64,000 nt of DNA from Aeromicrobium terrae (lineage in GTDB: Bacteria > Actinomycetota > Actinomycetes > Propionibacteriales > Nocardioidaceae), in assembly GCF_008039565.1 (NCBI RefSeq), contig NZ_VDUX01000001.1:648183-712182 (forward strand), in the 5' to 3' direction. The translations under genes were made by a program, and so were the position numbers. Below, piece by piece: positions 51,446-61,567 of this stretch; the stretch's first letter is position 1, and each line of letters opens with the position of its first letter. Below the pieces are notes generated by a model. That model had not been told where the DNA came from and did not search any database. It was given only the letters and a program-made list of their open reading frames with translations.

Positions 51446-53689
51446 TCAGGCGTCGGCCGAGACCTCGGTCGACTCCTCGGCCGCGTCGTCGGCGGACGCC
51501 TCACCGGCGTCGTCACCGAGGACCGGGACGAGCGACATCTTGCCGCGGTCGCCGAGCTCGGCGATCTCGACCTGGATCTTCTGGCCGACGGACACGACGT
51601 CCTCGACCCGCTCGACGCGCTTGCCGCCGTTGAGCTCGCGCAGCTTGCTGATGTGCAGCAGGCCGTCCTTGCCCGGGAGCAGCGAGACGAACGCACCGAA
51701 GTCGACCGTCTTGACGACCGTGCCGAGGAAGCGCTCGCCGACCTCGGGCATCGTCGGGTTGGCGATCGCGTTGATCGCAGCCCGCGCGGCCTCGGCGGCG
51801 TCGCCGTTGTCGGCGCCGACGTAGACCGTGCCGTCGTCCTCGAGTGAGATCTGGGCGCCGGTGTCGTCCTGGATCTGGTTGATGACCTTGCCCTTCGGGC
51901 CGATGACCTCACCGATCTTGTCGACCGGGATCTTGATCGTCAGGATCCGCGGGGCGTACGGGCTCATCTCGTCAGGCTCGCTGATCGCCTCGGCCATGAC
52001 GTCGAGGATCGTGAAGCGAGCCTCGCGGGCCTGCGTCAGCGCACCGGCGAGCACGTCGGCGGGGATGCCGTCGAGCTTGGTGTCGAGCTGCAGCGCCGTG
52101 ACGAACTCACGCGTGCCGGCGACCTTGAAGTCCATGTCGCCGAACGCGTCCTCGGCACCGAGGATGTCGGTCAGCGTGACGAACGTCTGCTTGCCGTCGA
52201 CCTCGCCGGAGATGAGGCCCATCGCGATGCCGGCGACCGGGGCGCGCAGCGGCACACCGGCGTTGAGCAGGCCGAGCGTCGAGGCGCAGACCGAGCCCAT
52301 CGAGGTGGAGCCGTTGGAGCCGAGGGCCTCGGACACCTGACGGATCGCGTACGGGAACTCCTCGCGCGTCGGCAGCACCGGCAGCAGCGCGCGGCCGGCG
52401 AGAGCGCCGTGACCGATCTCGCGACGCTTGGGCGAGCCCACGCGGCCGGTCTCACCGGTGGAGAACGGCGGGAAGTTGTAGTTGTGCATGTAGCGACGCG
52501 TGGTCTCGGGCGAGAGCGTGTCGAGCTTCTGCTCCAGGCCGAGCATGTTCAGCGTGGTGACACCCAGGATCTGGGTCTCGCCGCGCTGGAACAGCGCCGA
52601 GCCGTGGACGCGCGGGATGACGCCGACCTCAGCGGACAGCGCACGGATGTCGGCGAGGCCACGTCCGTCGATGCGCACCTGGTCCCGGAGCACGCGCTCG
52701 CGGACGAGGTTCTTGGTGACCGAGCGCAGCGCGGCGCCGATCTCCTTCTCGCGGCCCTCGAACTGCGCGCCGAGCTGGTCGAGCACGTCGGCCTTGATCT
52801 CGGACTCGCGCGCCTCGCGGTCGGCCTTGCTGACGATGGTCAGCGCCTCGGAGAGCGGGCCGGACGCGGCAGCGGCGACGGCCTCGTAGACGTCGTCCTC
52901 GTAGTCGAGGAAGACCGGGAACTCCTGGACCGGCTTGGCGGCGGCCGAGGCGAGCTCGGACTGCGCCTCGCACAGCTGGCGGATGACGCTCTTGGCGGCC
53001 TCGAGGCCACCGGCGACGACCTCCTCCGTGGGCGCCTGGACGCCGCTCTGGACGAGGTCCCAGGTGGACTCGGTGGACTCGGCCTCGACCATCATGATCG
53101 CGACGTCGTCACCGGCGATGCGGCCGGCGACGACCATGTCGAAGACGGCGTTCTCGAGCTGGCTGTGCGACGGGAAGGCGACCCACTGGCCCTCGATGAG
53201 GGCGACGCGGGTGGCGCCGATCGGGCCGGAGAACGGCAGACCGGAGATCTGCGTGGACGCCGAGGCGGCGTTGATCGCGAGGACGTCGTACGGGGCGTCC
53301 GGGTTGAGCGCCAGGACCGTGATGACGACCTGGACCTCGTTGCGCAGGCCCTTCTTGAAGGTCGGGCGCAGCGGGCGGTCGATCAGGCGGCAGGTGAGGA
53401 TCGCGTCCTCGCTCGGGCGGCCCTCACGACGGAAGAACGAGCCGGGGATGCGGCCCGCGGCGTACATGCGCTCTTCGACGTCGACGGTCAGCGGGAAGAA
53501 GTCGAACTGCTCCTTCGGGTGCTTGCCGGCCGTGGTGGCCGACAGCAGCATCGTGTCGTCGTCGAGGAAGGCCGCGACGGAGCCGGCGGCCTGGCGGGCC
53601 AGCTGGCCGGTCTCGAAGCGGATGGTGCGGGTGCCGAAGCGTCCGTTGTCGATGACGGTCTCGGCGGTGTGCAAGGTGGAATCCGACAT
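51446..53689 (-). CDS. pnp: polyribonucleotide nucleotidyltransferase (PNPase)
   Basis: 747 residues from ATG 53689 (AAGGGACATCC upstream). Two RNase PH domains flank a helical domain. C-terminal KH ([29 protein letters not shown]) and S1 ([33 protein letters not shown]) domains bind RNA. It degrades RNA 3'-5' with phosphate and makes tails in actinobacteria (called GpsI there). The acidic C-terminal extension is about 35 residues. It follows rpsO on the same strand. Confidence 0.96.
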   Translation of the reverse strand: MSDSTLHTAETVIDNGRFGTRTIRFETGQLARQAAGSVAAFLDDDTMLLSATTAGKHPKEQFDFFPLTVDVEERMYAAGRIPGSFFRREGRPSEDAILTCRLIDRPLRPTFKKGLRNEVQVVITVLALNPDAPYDVLAINAASASTQISGLPFSGPIGATRVALIEGQWVAFPSHSQLENAVFDMVVAGRIAGDDVAIMMVEAESTESTWDLVQSGVQAPTEEVVAGGLEAAKSVIRQLCEAQSELASAAAKPVQEFPVFLDYEDDVYEAVAAAASGPLSEALTIVSKADREARESEIKADVLDQLGAQFEGREKEIGAALRSVTKNLVRERVLRDQVRIDGRGLADIRALSAEVGVIPRVHGSALFQRGETQILGVTTLNMLGLEQKLDTLSPETTRRYMHNYNFPPFSTGETGRVGSPKRREIGHGALAGRALLPVLPTREEFPYAIRQVSEALGSNGSTSMGSVCASTLGLLNAGVPLRAPVAGIAMGLISGEVDGKQTFVTLTDILGAEDAFGDMDFKVAGTREFVTALQLDTKLDGIPADVLAGALTQAREARFTILDVMAEAISEPDEMSPYAPRILTIKIPVDKIGEVIGPKGKVINQIQDDTGAQISLEDDGTVYVGADNGDAAEAARAAINAIANPTMPEVGERFLGTVVKTVDFGAFVSLLPGKDGLLHISKLRELNGGKRVERVEDVVSVGQKIQVEIAELGDRGKMSLVPVLGDDAGEASADDAAEESTEVSADA

Positions 53690-53871
53690 GGATGTCCCTT
53701 CGTTCGGTCGGTCCGGTGGACCGACGCCAGGGACGAGACGCAGGCAGGCGGGGTAAGTCCGGTCTTCGATCGAGGCCTGCGGAGATGAATCTCCGAGGGC
53801 CACTACCGAGGACCGAGCGGCATGCCTGGGTGCCTCGTCCGTATGGATGGATATGCAGTTGTGGGTGTGAA
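53690..53871 (-). promoter_or_regulatory. structured pnp 5' leader
   Basis: The 182 bases between the rpsO terminator and pnp hold two clear hairpins: GTCGGTCC / GGACCGAC (53707-53725) close to the start, and CGGAGAT / ATCTCCG (53780-53795). In E. coli and Streptomyces pnp is autoregulated through a cleaved leader hairpin. No small open frame with a good start was found here. Confidence 0.5.
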
Positions 53872-53901
53872 GCGAGCGGCCACCCGAAGGTGACCGCTCG
53901 C
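53872..53901 (-). terminator. rpsO terminator
   Basis: A 13-bp stem (53872-53884 with 53889-53901, one mismatch) with a four-base loop starts 6 bases after the rpsO stop on the minus strand. Confidence 0.75.
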
Positions 53902-53907
53902 CGAGGT

Positions 53908-54198
53908 CTAGCGGCGCAGACCGAGTCGCTCGATGAGCGAGCGGTAACGCTCGATGTCGTTCTTCTGCAGGTAGTTCAGCAGGCGACGACGCTGGCCGAC
54001 CAGCAGCAGGAGGCCGCGGCGGCTGTGGTGGTCGTGCTGGTGCTCCTTCAGGTGCTCGGTCAGGTGAGCGATGCGACCGGTCAGGAGGGCGATCTGGACC
54101 TCAGGGGATCCGGTGTCGCCGTCGGACAGGGCGTACTGCTTGATGATGTCGGCCTTCGGGGTGTCTGCGACCGTGGGCGCAGCAGTCTTCTTCGACAC
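53908..54198 (-). CDS. rpsO: 30S ribosomal protein S15
   Basis: 96 residues, slightly longer than the usual 89 because of an Ala/Pro/Thr N-terminus. The core ([54 protein letters not shown]) is canonical. It binds 16S rRNA early in assembly. A GAGGAGAAC site precedes the ATG. It is placed just upstream of pnp as in most bacteria. Confidence 0.97.
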   Translation of the reverse strand: MSKKTAAPTVADTPKADIIKQYALSDGDTGSPEVQIALLTGRIAHLTEHLKEHQHDHHSRRGLLLLVGQRRRLLNYLQKNDIERYRSLIERLGLRR

Positions 54199-54430
54199 TG
54201 TTCTCCTCTGAGGGGTTTCGTTGCACGGCGCGTCCGGGCCTGTTCACCGGGGCACTACGATCCGTGGCCGTTGCACGGCAGCGTCCAGGGTATCAGCGCG
54301 GGTGTGCCCGGAGCGAATCCGTAGGTGGCGCGAGCTCTACGAGCGGGCACCGGAGGAGGTCGAGCGCGCCACGCCGGAGGCGTCAGGGTGACGAGACCTG
54401 GTGAGAGGTGATGCTCGCGCATGGCCGACG

Positions 54431-54605
54431 TGGTCTCGATACACGCCCAGCTCGCTGGCGCTCGCGGGCGCACTCGACCACCGAGCCTCACCGTTCGGTG
54501 ATCGAGTGCCTGCGAGCTCTGCGAGCAGGCGTATCGAGATCACGCCCATCTCGCCGGCGCACTCGACCCCGCCCGCACGTCCTTTCGACAGGCTCAAGGA
54601 CCGGA
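54431..54605. repeat. cluster of REP-like repeats (units A and C)
   Basis: The 426-base gap between rpsO and ribF holds no gene. It contains unit A at 54431-54482, an inverted unit A at 54497-54543 (together a large palindrome), a degenerate further copy at about 54535-54571, and half of unit C at 54578-54605. The remaining 54199-54430 shows only a short upstream region of rpsO and weaker, similar GC-rich dyads. Confidence 0.75.
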
Positions 54606-54624
54606 GCCCAGGTCGCGGTGAGTC

Positions 54625-55563
54625 TCACGACAGCTCGGCGAGCACGGCCCGGGTGTCGTTGACGTCGTCGTGCATCTGGGCGACCAGGGCGTCGACGGTG
54701 TCGAAGGCCTCCATGCCGCGCAGCCGCCGGACCAGCTCGACCCGGATCGTGCGTCCGTAGAGGTCGAGGGACCCGTGCTGCGGCTGGTCGATGACGTACG
54801 ACTCGACGCGACGCTCGGTGCCGTCGAACGTGGGGTTGGAGCCGACCGAGATGGCAGCCGGGAGCACCTCGTCGCCGATGTCGACGCGACCGGCGTAGAC
54901 CCCGTCGGGCGGCACGGCGTACGTATCGTCGACCGGCACGTTCGCCGTGGGGAACCCGAGCTCGCGGCCGCGCTTGTCGCCCTCGACGACGACGCCGGAC
55001 ACCTCGTGCGGGCGGCCGAGCACCGCCGCGGCCTCGGCCATGCGGCCGGCGGCCACGTGCTGACGCACGAGCGTGGACGAGTACGGCTCCGTGCGTCCGT
55101 CGAGCGCGAGGCCGGTGGTGCGGAAGCCGGACTCGCCTCCCACGGATCGCAGGAGCTCGAGGTCGCCGGCCGCCTTGGCACCGAAGCGGAAGTTCTCCCC
55201 CACCACGACGTCGGTGGCCCGCAGCTCCTCGACGAGCACGCGCGTCACGAAGTCGGTGGGGTCCCAGGCGGCCATCTCCTGGTCGAACGCCAGGACGCGC
55301 ACCTCGTCGGCCCCGTGGGCGTGGAGCAGCTCGATGCGGCGCTCGATCGTGGTGAGGCGCGGGGGTTCCCGGTCCGGCGCGAGCACGGCCAGCGGGTGCG
55401 GCTCGAACGTGACGGCCACGACCGGCGCCCCGGAGGCGGCCCGCGCGGCGGCGAGCACGGCCTGGTGCCCTCGATGCACGCCGTCGAACACGCCGATCGT
55501 CACCGCGGCCGGCTGCTGGCGGGGTTCCGTCGCGGCACCGTCGAGGTCGCGCCAGGTCGTCAC
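54625..55563 (-). CDS. ribF: bifunctional riboflavin kinase/FAD synthetase
   Basis: 312 residues from GTG 55563. The N-terminal nucleotidyltransferase domain (VTIGVFDGVHRGHQAVL, VGENFRFGAKAAGDLELL, STLVRQHVAAGRMAEAAAVLGRPHEVSG) makes FAD. The C-terminal kinase domain (GRELGFPTANVPVDDTYAVPPDGVYAG...ISVGSNPTFDGTERRVESYVID) phosphorylates riboflavin. Position after truB/rbfA and before rpsO/pnp (in minus-strand order) follows other actinobacteria, except that about 5 kb of signalling genes are inserted before it. Confidence 0.95.
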   Translation of the reverse strand: MTTWRDLDGAATEPRQQPAAVTIGVFDGVHRGHQAVLAAARAASGAPVVAVTFEPHPLAVLAPDREPPRLTTIERRIELLHAHGADEVRVLAFDQEMAAWDPTDFVTRVLVEELRATDVVVGENFRFGAKAAGDLELLRSVGGESGFRTTGLALDGRTEPYSSTLVRQHVAAGRMAEAAAVLGRPHEVSGVVVEGDKRGRELGFPTANVPVDDTYAVPPDGVYAGRVDIGDEVLPAAISVGSNPTFDGTERRVESYVIDQPQHGSLDLYGRTIRVELVRRLRGMEAFDTVDALVAQMHDDVNDTRAVLAELS

Positions 55564-55595
55564 GGCAGCACTGTGCCACACAGGGCCGGCGCTGC

Positions 55596-55611
55596 ATGAG
55601 AGGACTCTCAT
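55596..55611. promoter_or_regulatory. palindromic operator, copy 1 (poly-Asp/HK/RR operon)
   Basis: ATGAGAG-GA-CTCTCAT, a perfect 7-bp dyad, ends 45 bases before the GTG of the poly-Asp protein. A CAGGCT hexamer at 55645-55650 is a possible -10, placing the dyad about 50 bases upstream of transcription start, where response regulators usually activate. The same dyad recurs at 59366-59381. Confidence 0.7.
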
Positions 55612-55656
55612 CGTCGGCTCATCGACGCGGTCGGGCTGGTGGGGCAGGCTTGGCAC

Positions 55657-55947
55657 GTGAGACGTCCTGCCCCCTCGATGCTGGCGCTGGCCCTGGTGAC
55701 CGTCGTGCTCGCCGGCCTGGTGGTGGGTCGTGTCTCCGCGCAGGCCGACGACTCCCCCACCGACCACCCGCCGATCGTGGTGCCGACGTCGACCGTGACC
55801 CCGTCTCCGTCGCCCAGCCCGTCCGCCGATCACGACGACGACGATGACGATGACGACGACGACTACACCCGCATCACCCCCCGCCCGCGGGACATCGACG
55901 ACGATGACGACGACCACCGCGGCCGGGACCACCCCGAGGACGACTGA
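55657..55947 (+). CDS. small exported poly-aspartate protein, partner of the downstream two-component system
   Basis: 96 residues from GTG 55657. One N-terminal hydrophobic helix (MLALALVTVVLAGLVVG) acts as signal or anchor. It is followed by a Pro/Ser/Thr stalk (STVTPSPSPSPS) and two acidic blocks, ten Asp in a row (60-69) and DIDDDDDDHRGRDHPEDD at the end. Such blocks bind divalent cations. The stop shares a base with the ATG of the histidine kinase gene (TGATG), so both are made together. A role as an extracytoplasmic cation sensor or buffer for the kinase is an inference. Confidence 0.65.
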   Translation: MRRPAPSMLALALVTVVLAGLVVGRVSAQADDSPTDHPPIVVPTSTVTPSPSPSPSADHDDDDDDDDDDYTRITPRPRDIDDDDDDHRGRDHPEDD

Positions 55948-57344
55948 TGGCGGGTCCTCGGCAGGCGGGCTTCTCGGTCCGCCAGCGCTTGACGGCCGCC
56001 GTCGCCGCACTCACCACCGCCGCGCTGGTCGCGGTCGGCGTGATGCTCTACGTGGTCGAGTCCCGGCGCATCACCGAGTCGATCGACCGCAGCCTCGCGC
56101 AGGAGGTCGGCGAGCTCCGGGCGCTGCAGGCGGACGGCGTCGACCCGGACACCCGGCAGCCGTTCGGCACCCCGGAGCGGCTGGTCCGCTCGTTCCTGTC
56201 GCGCAACCTCCCGGACCCGGAGGAGATGCTCTGGATGTTCCCGAGCACCGGCGAGGCGTCCTACGTCGGTGAGAGCGACTCCCGGCTGCAGCGCTCACCG
56301 GCCTTCCGGACCCTCGTCGACGACCTGCGGGCGGACGGCGGCACGCGGAACCTGACGATCAGCGGGCACGACTACCGGGTCGCGGTCCAGCCGGTCGTCC
56401 AGGGCACGGGGAACGTCGCGTTCGTGGTGAGCCACGACGTCTCCGCGTCCCGCGAGCCGCTGCGCGAGCTGCTGCTGACCTACACCCTCCTCGCCGCGCT
56501 GTCGGTGCTGCTGATCGCCGCGGTGGCGTCGTGGCTGGCCGGCCGCCTGCTCCAGCCGCTGCGGCACCTGCGCGAGACCGCCCAGGGCATCACCGAGGGC
56601 GACCTCAGCGGCCGCCTCCAGGTCACCGGGCGCGACGACCTCACCGATCTCCAGCGGACGTTCAACGCGATGCTGGACCGCCTCGAGGACGCGTTCGCCA
56701 CCCAGCGCCGCCTGCTCGACGACGCGGCGCACGAGCTGCGGACCCCGCTCACCGTGCTGCGCGGCCACCTCGAGGTCGTCGATCCCGAGGATCCGCAAGA
56801 CGTCGCCGACACCCGGGCGCTGCTGCTCGACGAGATCGACCGCATGGCCCGCCTGGTGACCGACCTGCTGCTGCTCGCGAAGGCGCGGCGGCCGGACTTC
56901 GTGCGGACCGAGCCCACCGACCTCCCGGCGCTGACGACGGGTGCCCTGGAGCGGGCTCGTGGCCTGGCCGACCGGCACTGGAGCCTCGACGAGACCGCCG
57001 AGGGCACCGCCGAGCTGGACGCCCAGCGCCTCACCCAGGCGCTGCTCCAGCTCGCCGAGAACGCCGTGCACCACACCGTGGCTGGTGACGAGATCGCCGT
57101 CGGCTCGCGGTGGCACGACGGCGCACTCGAGCTGTGGGTGCGCGACAGCGGTCCCGGCGTCCCGGTCGAGCTCCGGCCGACGATCTTCGACCGGTTCGCC
57201 CAGGGCTCCGACGCCGGCGAGGGCTTCGGGCTCGGCCTGTCGATCGTGACCGCCATCGCCGAGGCGCACGGTGGCAGGGTCGTGCTCGACGACACCACCA
57301 CCGGTGCGTCGTTCCGCATCGTCCTCCCGGGAGGAGCCTCGTGA
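55947..57344 (+). CDS. sensor histidine kinase, HAMP-type
   Basis: 465 residues. Two transmembrane helices (about 18-37 and 174-200) enclose a roughly 135-residue extracytoplasmic sensor domain. HAMP follows (RLLQPLRHLRETAQGITEGDLSGRL), then the H-box LLDDAAHELRTPLTVLRGHLE with the phospho-His, N-box AENAVHHT, G1 DSGPGVP and G2 GFGLGLSIV. It phosphorylates the response regulator encoded next, whose GTG overlaps its stop. The sensor domain contains several Asp/Glu/Arg residues but no recognised ligand domain. Confidence 0.93.
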   Translation: MAGPRQAGFSVRQRLTAAVAALTTAALVAVGVMLYVVESRRITESIDRSLAQEVGELRALQADGVDPDTRQPFGTPERLVRSFLSRNLPDPEEMLWMFPSTGEASYVGESDSRLQRSPAFRTLVDDLRADGGTRNLTISGHDYRVAVQPVVQGTGNVAFVVSHDVSASREPLRELLLTYTLLAALSVLLIAAVASWLAGRLLQPLRHLRETAQGITEGDLSGRLQVTGRDDLTDLQRTFNAMLDRLEDAFATQRRLLDDAAHELRTPLTVLRGHLEVVDPEDPQDVADTRALLLDEIDRMARLVTDLLLLAKARRPDFVRTEPTDLPALTTGALERARGLADRHWSLDETAEGTAELDAQRLTQALLQLAENAVHHTVAGDEIAVGSRWHDGALELWVRDSGPGVPVELRPTIFDRFAQGSDAGEGFGLGLSIVTAIAEAHGGRVVLDDTTTGASFRIVLPGGAS

Positions 57345-58000
57345 GCCGCATCCTCATCGTCGAGGACGAGGACCGGATCTCGTCCTTCGTCGCCAAGGGC
57401 CTGCGCGCCGACGGGTTCACCCCCACAGTCGTCGCCGACGGCGTCACGGGACTCGACTACGCCCTCACCGGCGAGTTCGACCTGATGGTGCTCGACCTCG
57501 GCCTGCCCGGCATGGACGGGTTCACGATCCTCGAGCGAGTCAGCCGGGACCGGCCCGAGCTGCCGGTCATCGTGCTGACGGCGCGCGACTCCGTCGACGA
57601 CACGGTCGCCGCTCTCGAGGGCGGCGCGGCCGACTACATGAGCAAGCCGTTCAAGTTCGGTGAGCTGGTGGCTCGCATCCGGCTGCGACTCCGTGCGCCG
57701 GCCGAGGCGGCCACGGGCGACGAGCTCGTCTCCGGGGACGTGCGGCTCGACCTGCGCCGCCGACGCGCCTACGTCGGGGACCGCGAGGTCGAGCTCTCGG
57801 CGCGGGAGCTCACCCTCGCCGAGGTGTTCCTGCGGCACCGCGGGCAGGTGCTGTCGCGCGAGCAGCTCCTGTCGCTGGTCTGGGGATACGACTTCGACCC
57901 CGGCTCCAACGTGGTGGACGTGTACGTCGGGTACCTGCGCAAGAAGCTCGGCCAGGACCTCGTGACCACGGTCCGCGGCATCGGTTACCGCGCGGACTGA
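57341..58000 (+). CDS. OmpR-family response regulator
   Basis: 219 residues from GTG 57341. Receiver domain with phospho-acceptor Asp in VLDLGLPGMDG, acidic pair VEDEDR, Thr in VLTARDS and Lys in SKPFKFGEL. The C-terminal winged helix (VELSARELTLAEVFLRHRGQVLSREQLLSLVWGYDFDPGSNVVDVYVGYLRKKLG) is typical of OmpR/PhoB. It likely binds the dyads at 55596 and 59366. The stop lies 6 bases before that of the convergent kinase gene. Confidence 0.93.
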   Translation: MSRILIVEDEDRISSFVAKGLRADGFTPTVVADGVTGLDYALTGEFDLMVLDLGLPGMDGFTILERVSRDRPELPVIVLTARDSVDDTVAALEGGAADYMSKPFKFGELVARIRLRLRAPAEAATGDELVSGDVRLDLRRRRAYVGDREVELSARELTLAEVFLRHRGQVLSREQLLSLVWGYDFDPGSNVVDVYVGYLRKKLGQDLVTTVRGIGYRAD

Positions 58001-58006
58001 GTCGCG

Positions 58007-58852
58007 TCAGCGACGCAACGAGAACCCGGCGAGCCGCGCGGCCGGCAGGGCGCCGAGCATCGGCTCGAGGCGTTCGGCCACCTCGACCGGCAGGGGTCGG
58101 CGTTCCGGGTCCACGGCCAGGCAGTCGCCGATGATCTCGGCCATCGGTGCGGGCACGCGCTCCGGCAGCGGGTGCGGCTCGTCGTGGAGCTGAGCCCAGA
58201 GGGGCTCGCGGTCGAACGGCCGGAAGCCGGCGGCGGCGCGGAACAGGGTCACGCCGAGCGCCCAGACGTCGCTGGCGGGTCCGACGCTGCCGCGCGCGCC
58301 CGGTTCGCACTGCTCCGGTGCCATGTACTCGTCGCTGCCGATCGCGTGGTCGAGCTCGGCGGCGCGCTTCACGTCCATCGCGATGGACAGGTCGATCAGG
58401 CGGGCCGGTGCCCCCATCACGACGTTGCTCGCCTTGACGTCGAGGTGCACGACCCCCTCGCCGTGCAGGTAGTGCAGGGCCGAGGCGAGCTCGAGGCCCA
58501 GGGGCAGGAGCTGGTGCGGCTCGAGCGGGCCGAACCGGGACACCAGCGACGACAGCGTCGGCCCGTCGATGTTCTCCAGGACGAGGTGGGGTCGATGGGC
58601 GTCGACATCGGCGGAGAACAGGCGCACCAGACCGGGATGGTGCAGGCGGCTCAGCAGGTCGGCCTCGTGCTCCACGGCCGCACGACCGGCGGCGTCGTCC
58701 CGCTCGGGACGCAGCACCTTGACGACCACCGGCGCGTACAGGCGCTCGTCGAAGGCCGACCACACCTCGAACAGCTCGCCGCCGCCGAGCGACGTGATCG
58801 GCACCAGGCCGGGGGCGATCAGCTCGCCCCCGGCCGCGTCGGTGGACCTCAT
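58007..58852 (-). CDS. soluble Ser/Thr protein kinase
   Basis: 281 residues, kinase domain only, no transmembrane helix or PASTA domain. Gly-rich loop [13 protein letters not shown]-Lys in VVVKVLR, catalytic [11 protein letters not shown] in place of DFG (RLIDLSIA) and the APE motif YMAPEQC. The Asp for metal binding and the catalytic Asp are both kept, so activity is plausible. The ATG overlaps the stop of the upstream secreted-protein gene (ATGA). Targets unknown; the neighbouring response regulator or cell-wall proteins are candidates. Confidence 0.85.
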   Translation of the reverse strand: MRSTDAAGGELIAPGLVPITSLGGGELFEVWSAFDERLYAPVVVKVLRPERDDAAGRAAVEHEADLLSRLHHPGLVRLFSADVDAHRPHLVLENIDGPTLSSLVSRFGPLEPHQLLPLGLELASALHYLHGEGVVHLDVKASNVVMGAPARLIDLSIAMDVKRAAELDHAIGSDEYMAPEQCEPGARGSVGPASDVWALGVTLFRAAAGFRPFDREPLWAQLHDEPHPLPERVPAPMAEIIGDCLAVDPERRPLPVEVAERLEPMLGALPAARLAGFSLRR

Positions 58853-59295
58853 CGGCCCGGGCCGCTGTGGTCCGAGTCATGCGTCGGGCCGGTGTCGTGG
58901 GTCGGCCCGGTGTTCTTGGTCGGACCCGTGTTGTTCGTCGGCCCCGTGTTCTTGGTGGGCGACGTGTTCTTGGTCGGACCCGTATTCTTCGTCGGCGACG
59001 TGTTCTTCGTCGGCGACGTGTTCTTCGTCAGCGTCGTGGCGCGGGTCTGCCGCGTCGGCGACGTCAGCGTGGTGTGGTGCGTCGGCCGGTCGGCGCGCTG
59101 CAGGGCGTCGTCGTTCCCGTCGTCGGGATCGTCGTCCAGGGCCGGGGTCACCAGCGCCGTGCTGGTGTCCTCGCGCTTCAGGGCCTGCTGGGGATGGTCG
59201 TCGGCTCCGGCGGCGCCGGCGATGGCCACACCGGCCGTGCCGAGCGCCACGGCGCCGGCGAGGGCGGTGATGCCGGTTCGCAGTGAGCGGTTCAT
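58849..59295 (-). CDS. exported protein with NT(S/G)PTK hexapeptide repeats
   Basis: 148 residues. Signal peptide [27 protein letters not shown], followed by an acidic stretch ([15 protein letters not shown]), a Thr/His-rich region and eight hexapeptide units of the type N-T-S/G-P-T-K (92-139), ending DSDHSGPGR. Low-complexity Thr/Pro repeats resemble mucin-like or wall-spanning stalks and may be glycosylated or phosphorylated. AAGGAG precedes the ATG. Co-translated with the Ser/Thr kinase. No homologous family is known to me. Confidence 0.65.
   Translation of the reverse strand: MNRSLRTGITALAGAVALGTAGVAIAGAAGADDHPQQALKREDTSTALVTPALDDDPDDGNDDALQRADRPTHHTTLTSPTRQTRATTLTKNTSPTKNTSPTKNTGPTKNTSPTKNTGPTNNTGPTKNTGPTHDTGPTHDSDHSGPGR
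58879..59022 (-). repeat. 18-bp coding tandem repeat (eight units)
   Basis: Eight imperfect 18-base units encode the hexapeptides of the exported protein. Variation is in frame and includes Ser/Gly and Lys/Asn/His substitutions. Unit number could vary between strains. Confidence 0.8.
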
Positions 59296-59308
59296 GGCTC
59301 GTCTCCTT

Positions 59309-59327
59309 CGTGATCGTTGTGATCACG
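59309..59327. promoter_or_regulatory. dyad in the leader of the exported repeat protein gene
   Basis: CGTGATC-N5-GATCACG, a perfect 7-bp dyad, lies just before the ribosome site of the gene starting at 59295. It could be an operator or a small RNA hairpin. Confidence 0.45.
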
Positions 59328-59365
59328 ACCCTCGTCGTCCGAGGTGAGGCCTCCGTGAGCCGGCG

Positions 59366-59381
59366 ATGAGAGACCTCTCAT
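59366..59381. promoter_or_regulatory. palindromic operator, copy 2 (exported protein/kinase operon)
   Basis: ATGAGAG-AC-CTCTCAT, differing from the site at 55596-55611 only in the two central bases. It lies 71 bases before the ATG at 59295 and 14 bases from the stop of the phospholipase D-type gene. Confidence 0.7.
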
Positions 59382-59394
59382 CGACCTCCAGGGC

Positions 59395-60639
<1,245 letters not shown>

Positions 60640-60688
60640 GGTGACGCCAGCCTACGGCGGGGGTGCCGGGCCGTGGGCGGCAGACGGT

Positions 60689-61567
60689 TCAGACGAAGAC
60701 GGCGATGGGCTTGGCGTCGCTGCCACGCTGCTCGTAGAGCGCCAGGAAGTGTCCGTCCGGGTCGAGCAGGGCGACCGGTCCGTCGGCACCGAGCGAGACG
60801 CCGGGAAGCGCCCGGCCGTATCGGACGTCGGTGGCCTGGTCGGCGTCGAGCTCGAGCACCGGGAACGTACGGCGGGCGACGTCGTCGAGCGGCACCACGG
60901 CGAACGCCGTCTCCAGCTCCTCGAGCGTGTGGGCGACGGACAGGTCGAACCCGCCGACGCGGGTGCGGCGCAGCATCGTCAGGTGCCCGCCGACGCCGAG
61001 CGCCGCTCCGAGGTCGCGGGCGAGCGCGCGGACGTAGGTGCCGCTGGAGCAGACGACGCGGACGTCGACGTCCAGGAGCTCACCCCCCGGCCGGAACGCC
61101 GTGGCCTCGAAGGTGCTGACCTTGACCGGCCGGGCCGGCAGGTCGACGTCCTCCCCCGCGCGCACGCGGGCGTAGGAGCGCTTCCCGTCCACCTTGACGG
61201 CCGAGACCGCCGACGGGACCTGCTCGATGTCGCCGGTCAGCGGCGCCATGGCCGCGCGCACGGTCGCCTCGTCGAGATGAGTGGCCGACGTGGACGCCAC
61301 CACCTCGCCCTCGGCGTCGTCGGTGACCGTGGACTCCCCCAGCCGGACGGTGGCCAGGTACTCCTTGTCGGTCAGCTGCAGGTGCCCGAGCAGCCTCGTG
61401 GCGCGGCCGACGCCGGCCAGCAGCACGCCGGTGGCCATCGGGTCGAGCGTGCCGGCGTGGCCGACCTTGCGGGTGCCGGCGAGGCGGCGCAGTCGCCCGA
61501 CGACGTCGTGGGACGTCCAGCCGGCCGGCTTGTCGACGACGACGATGCCGGGAACCGGCTCGCTCAC
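60689..61567 (-). CDS. truB: tRNA pseudouridine(55) synthase TruB
   Basis: 292 residues from GTG 61567. VVDKPAGWTSHDVVGRLRRLAGTRKVGHAGTLDPMATGVLL carries the catalytic Asp (GTLDP). A C-terminal domain typical of actinobacterial TruB follows (TFPVLELDADQATDVRYGRALPG). It isomerises U55 in the T-loop of tRNAs. GTGA overlap with rbfA. Confidence 0.95.
   Translation of the reverse strand: MSEPVPGIVVVDKPAGWTSHDVVGRLRRLAGTRKVGHAGTLDPMATGVLLAGVGRATRLLGHLQLTDKEYLATVRLGESTVTDDAEGEVVASTSATHLDEATVRAAMAPLTGDIEQVPSAVSAVKVDGKRSYARVRAGEDVDLPARPVKVSTFEATAFRPGGELLDVDVRVVCSSGTYVRALARDLGAALGVGGHLTMLRRTRVGGFDLSVAHTLEELETAFAVVPLDDVARRTFPVLELDADQATDVRYGRALPGVSLGADGPVALLDPDGHFLALYEQRGSDAKPIAVFV

Noticed and set aside
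58879..59022. CRISPR-like regular repeats
   Set aside because: The 18-bp units have no spacers, are in frame with a signal-peptide protein and encode a hexapeptide repeat.
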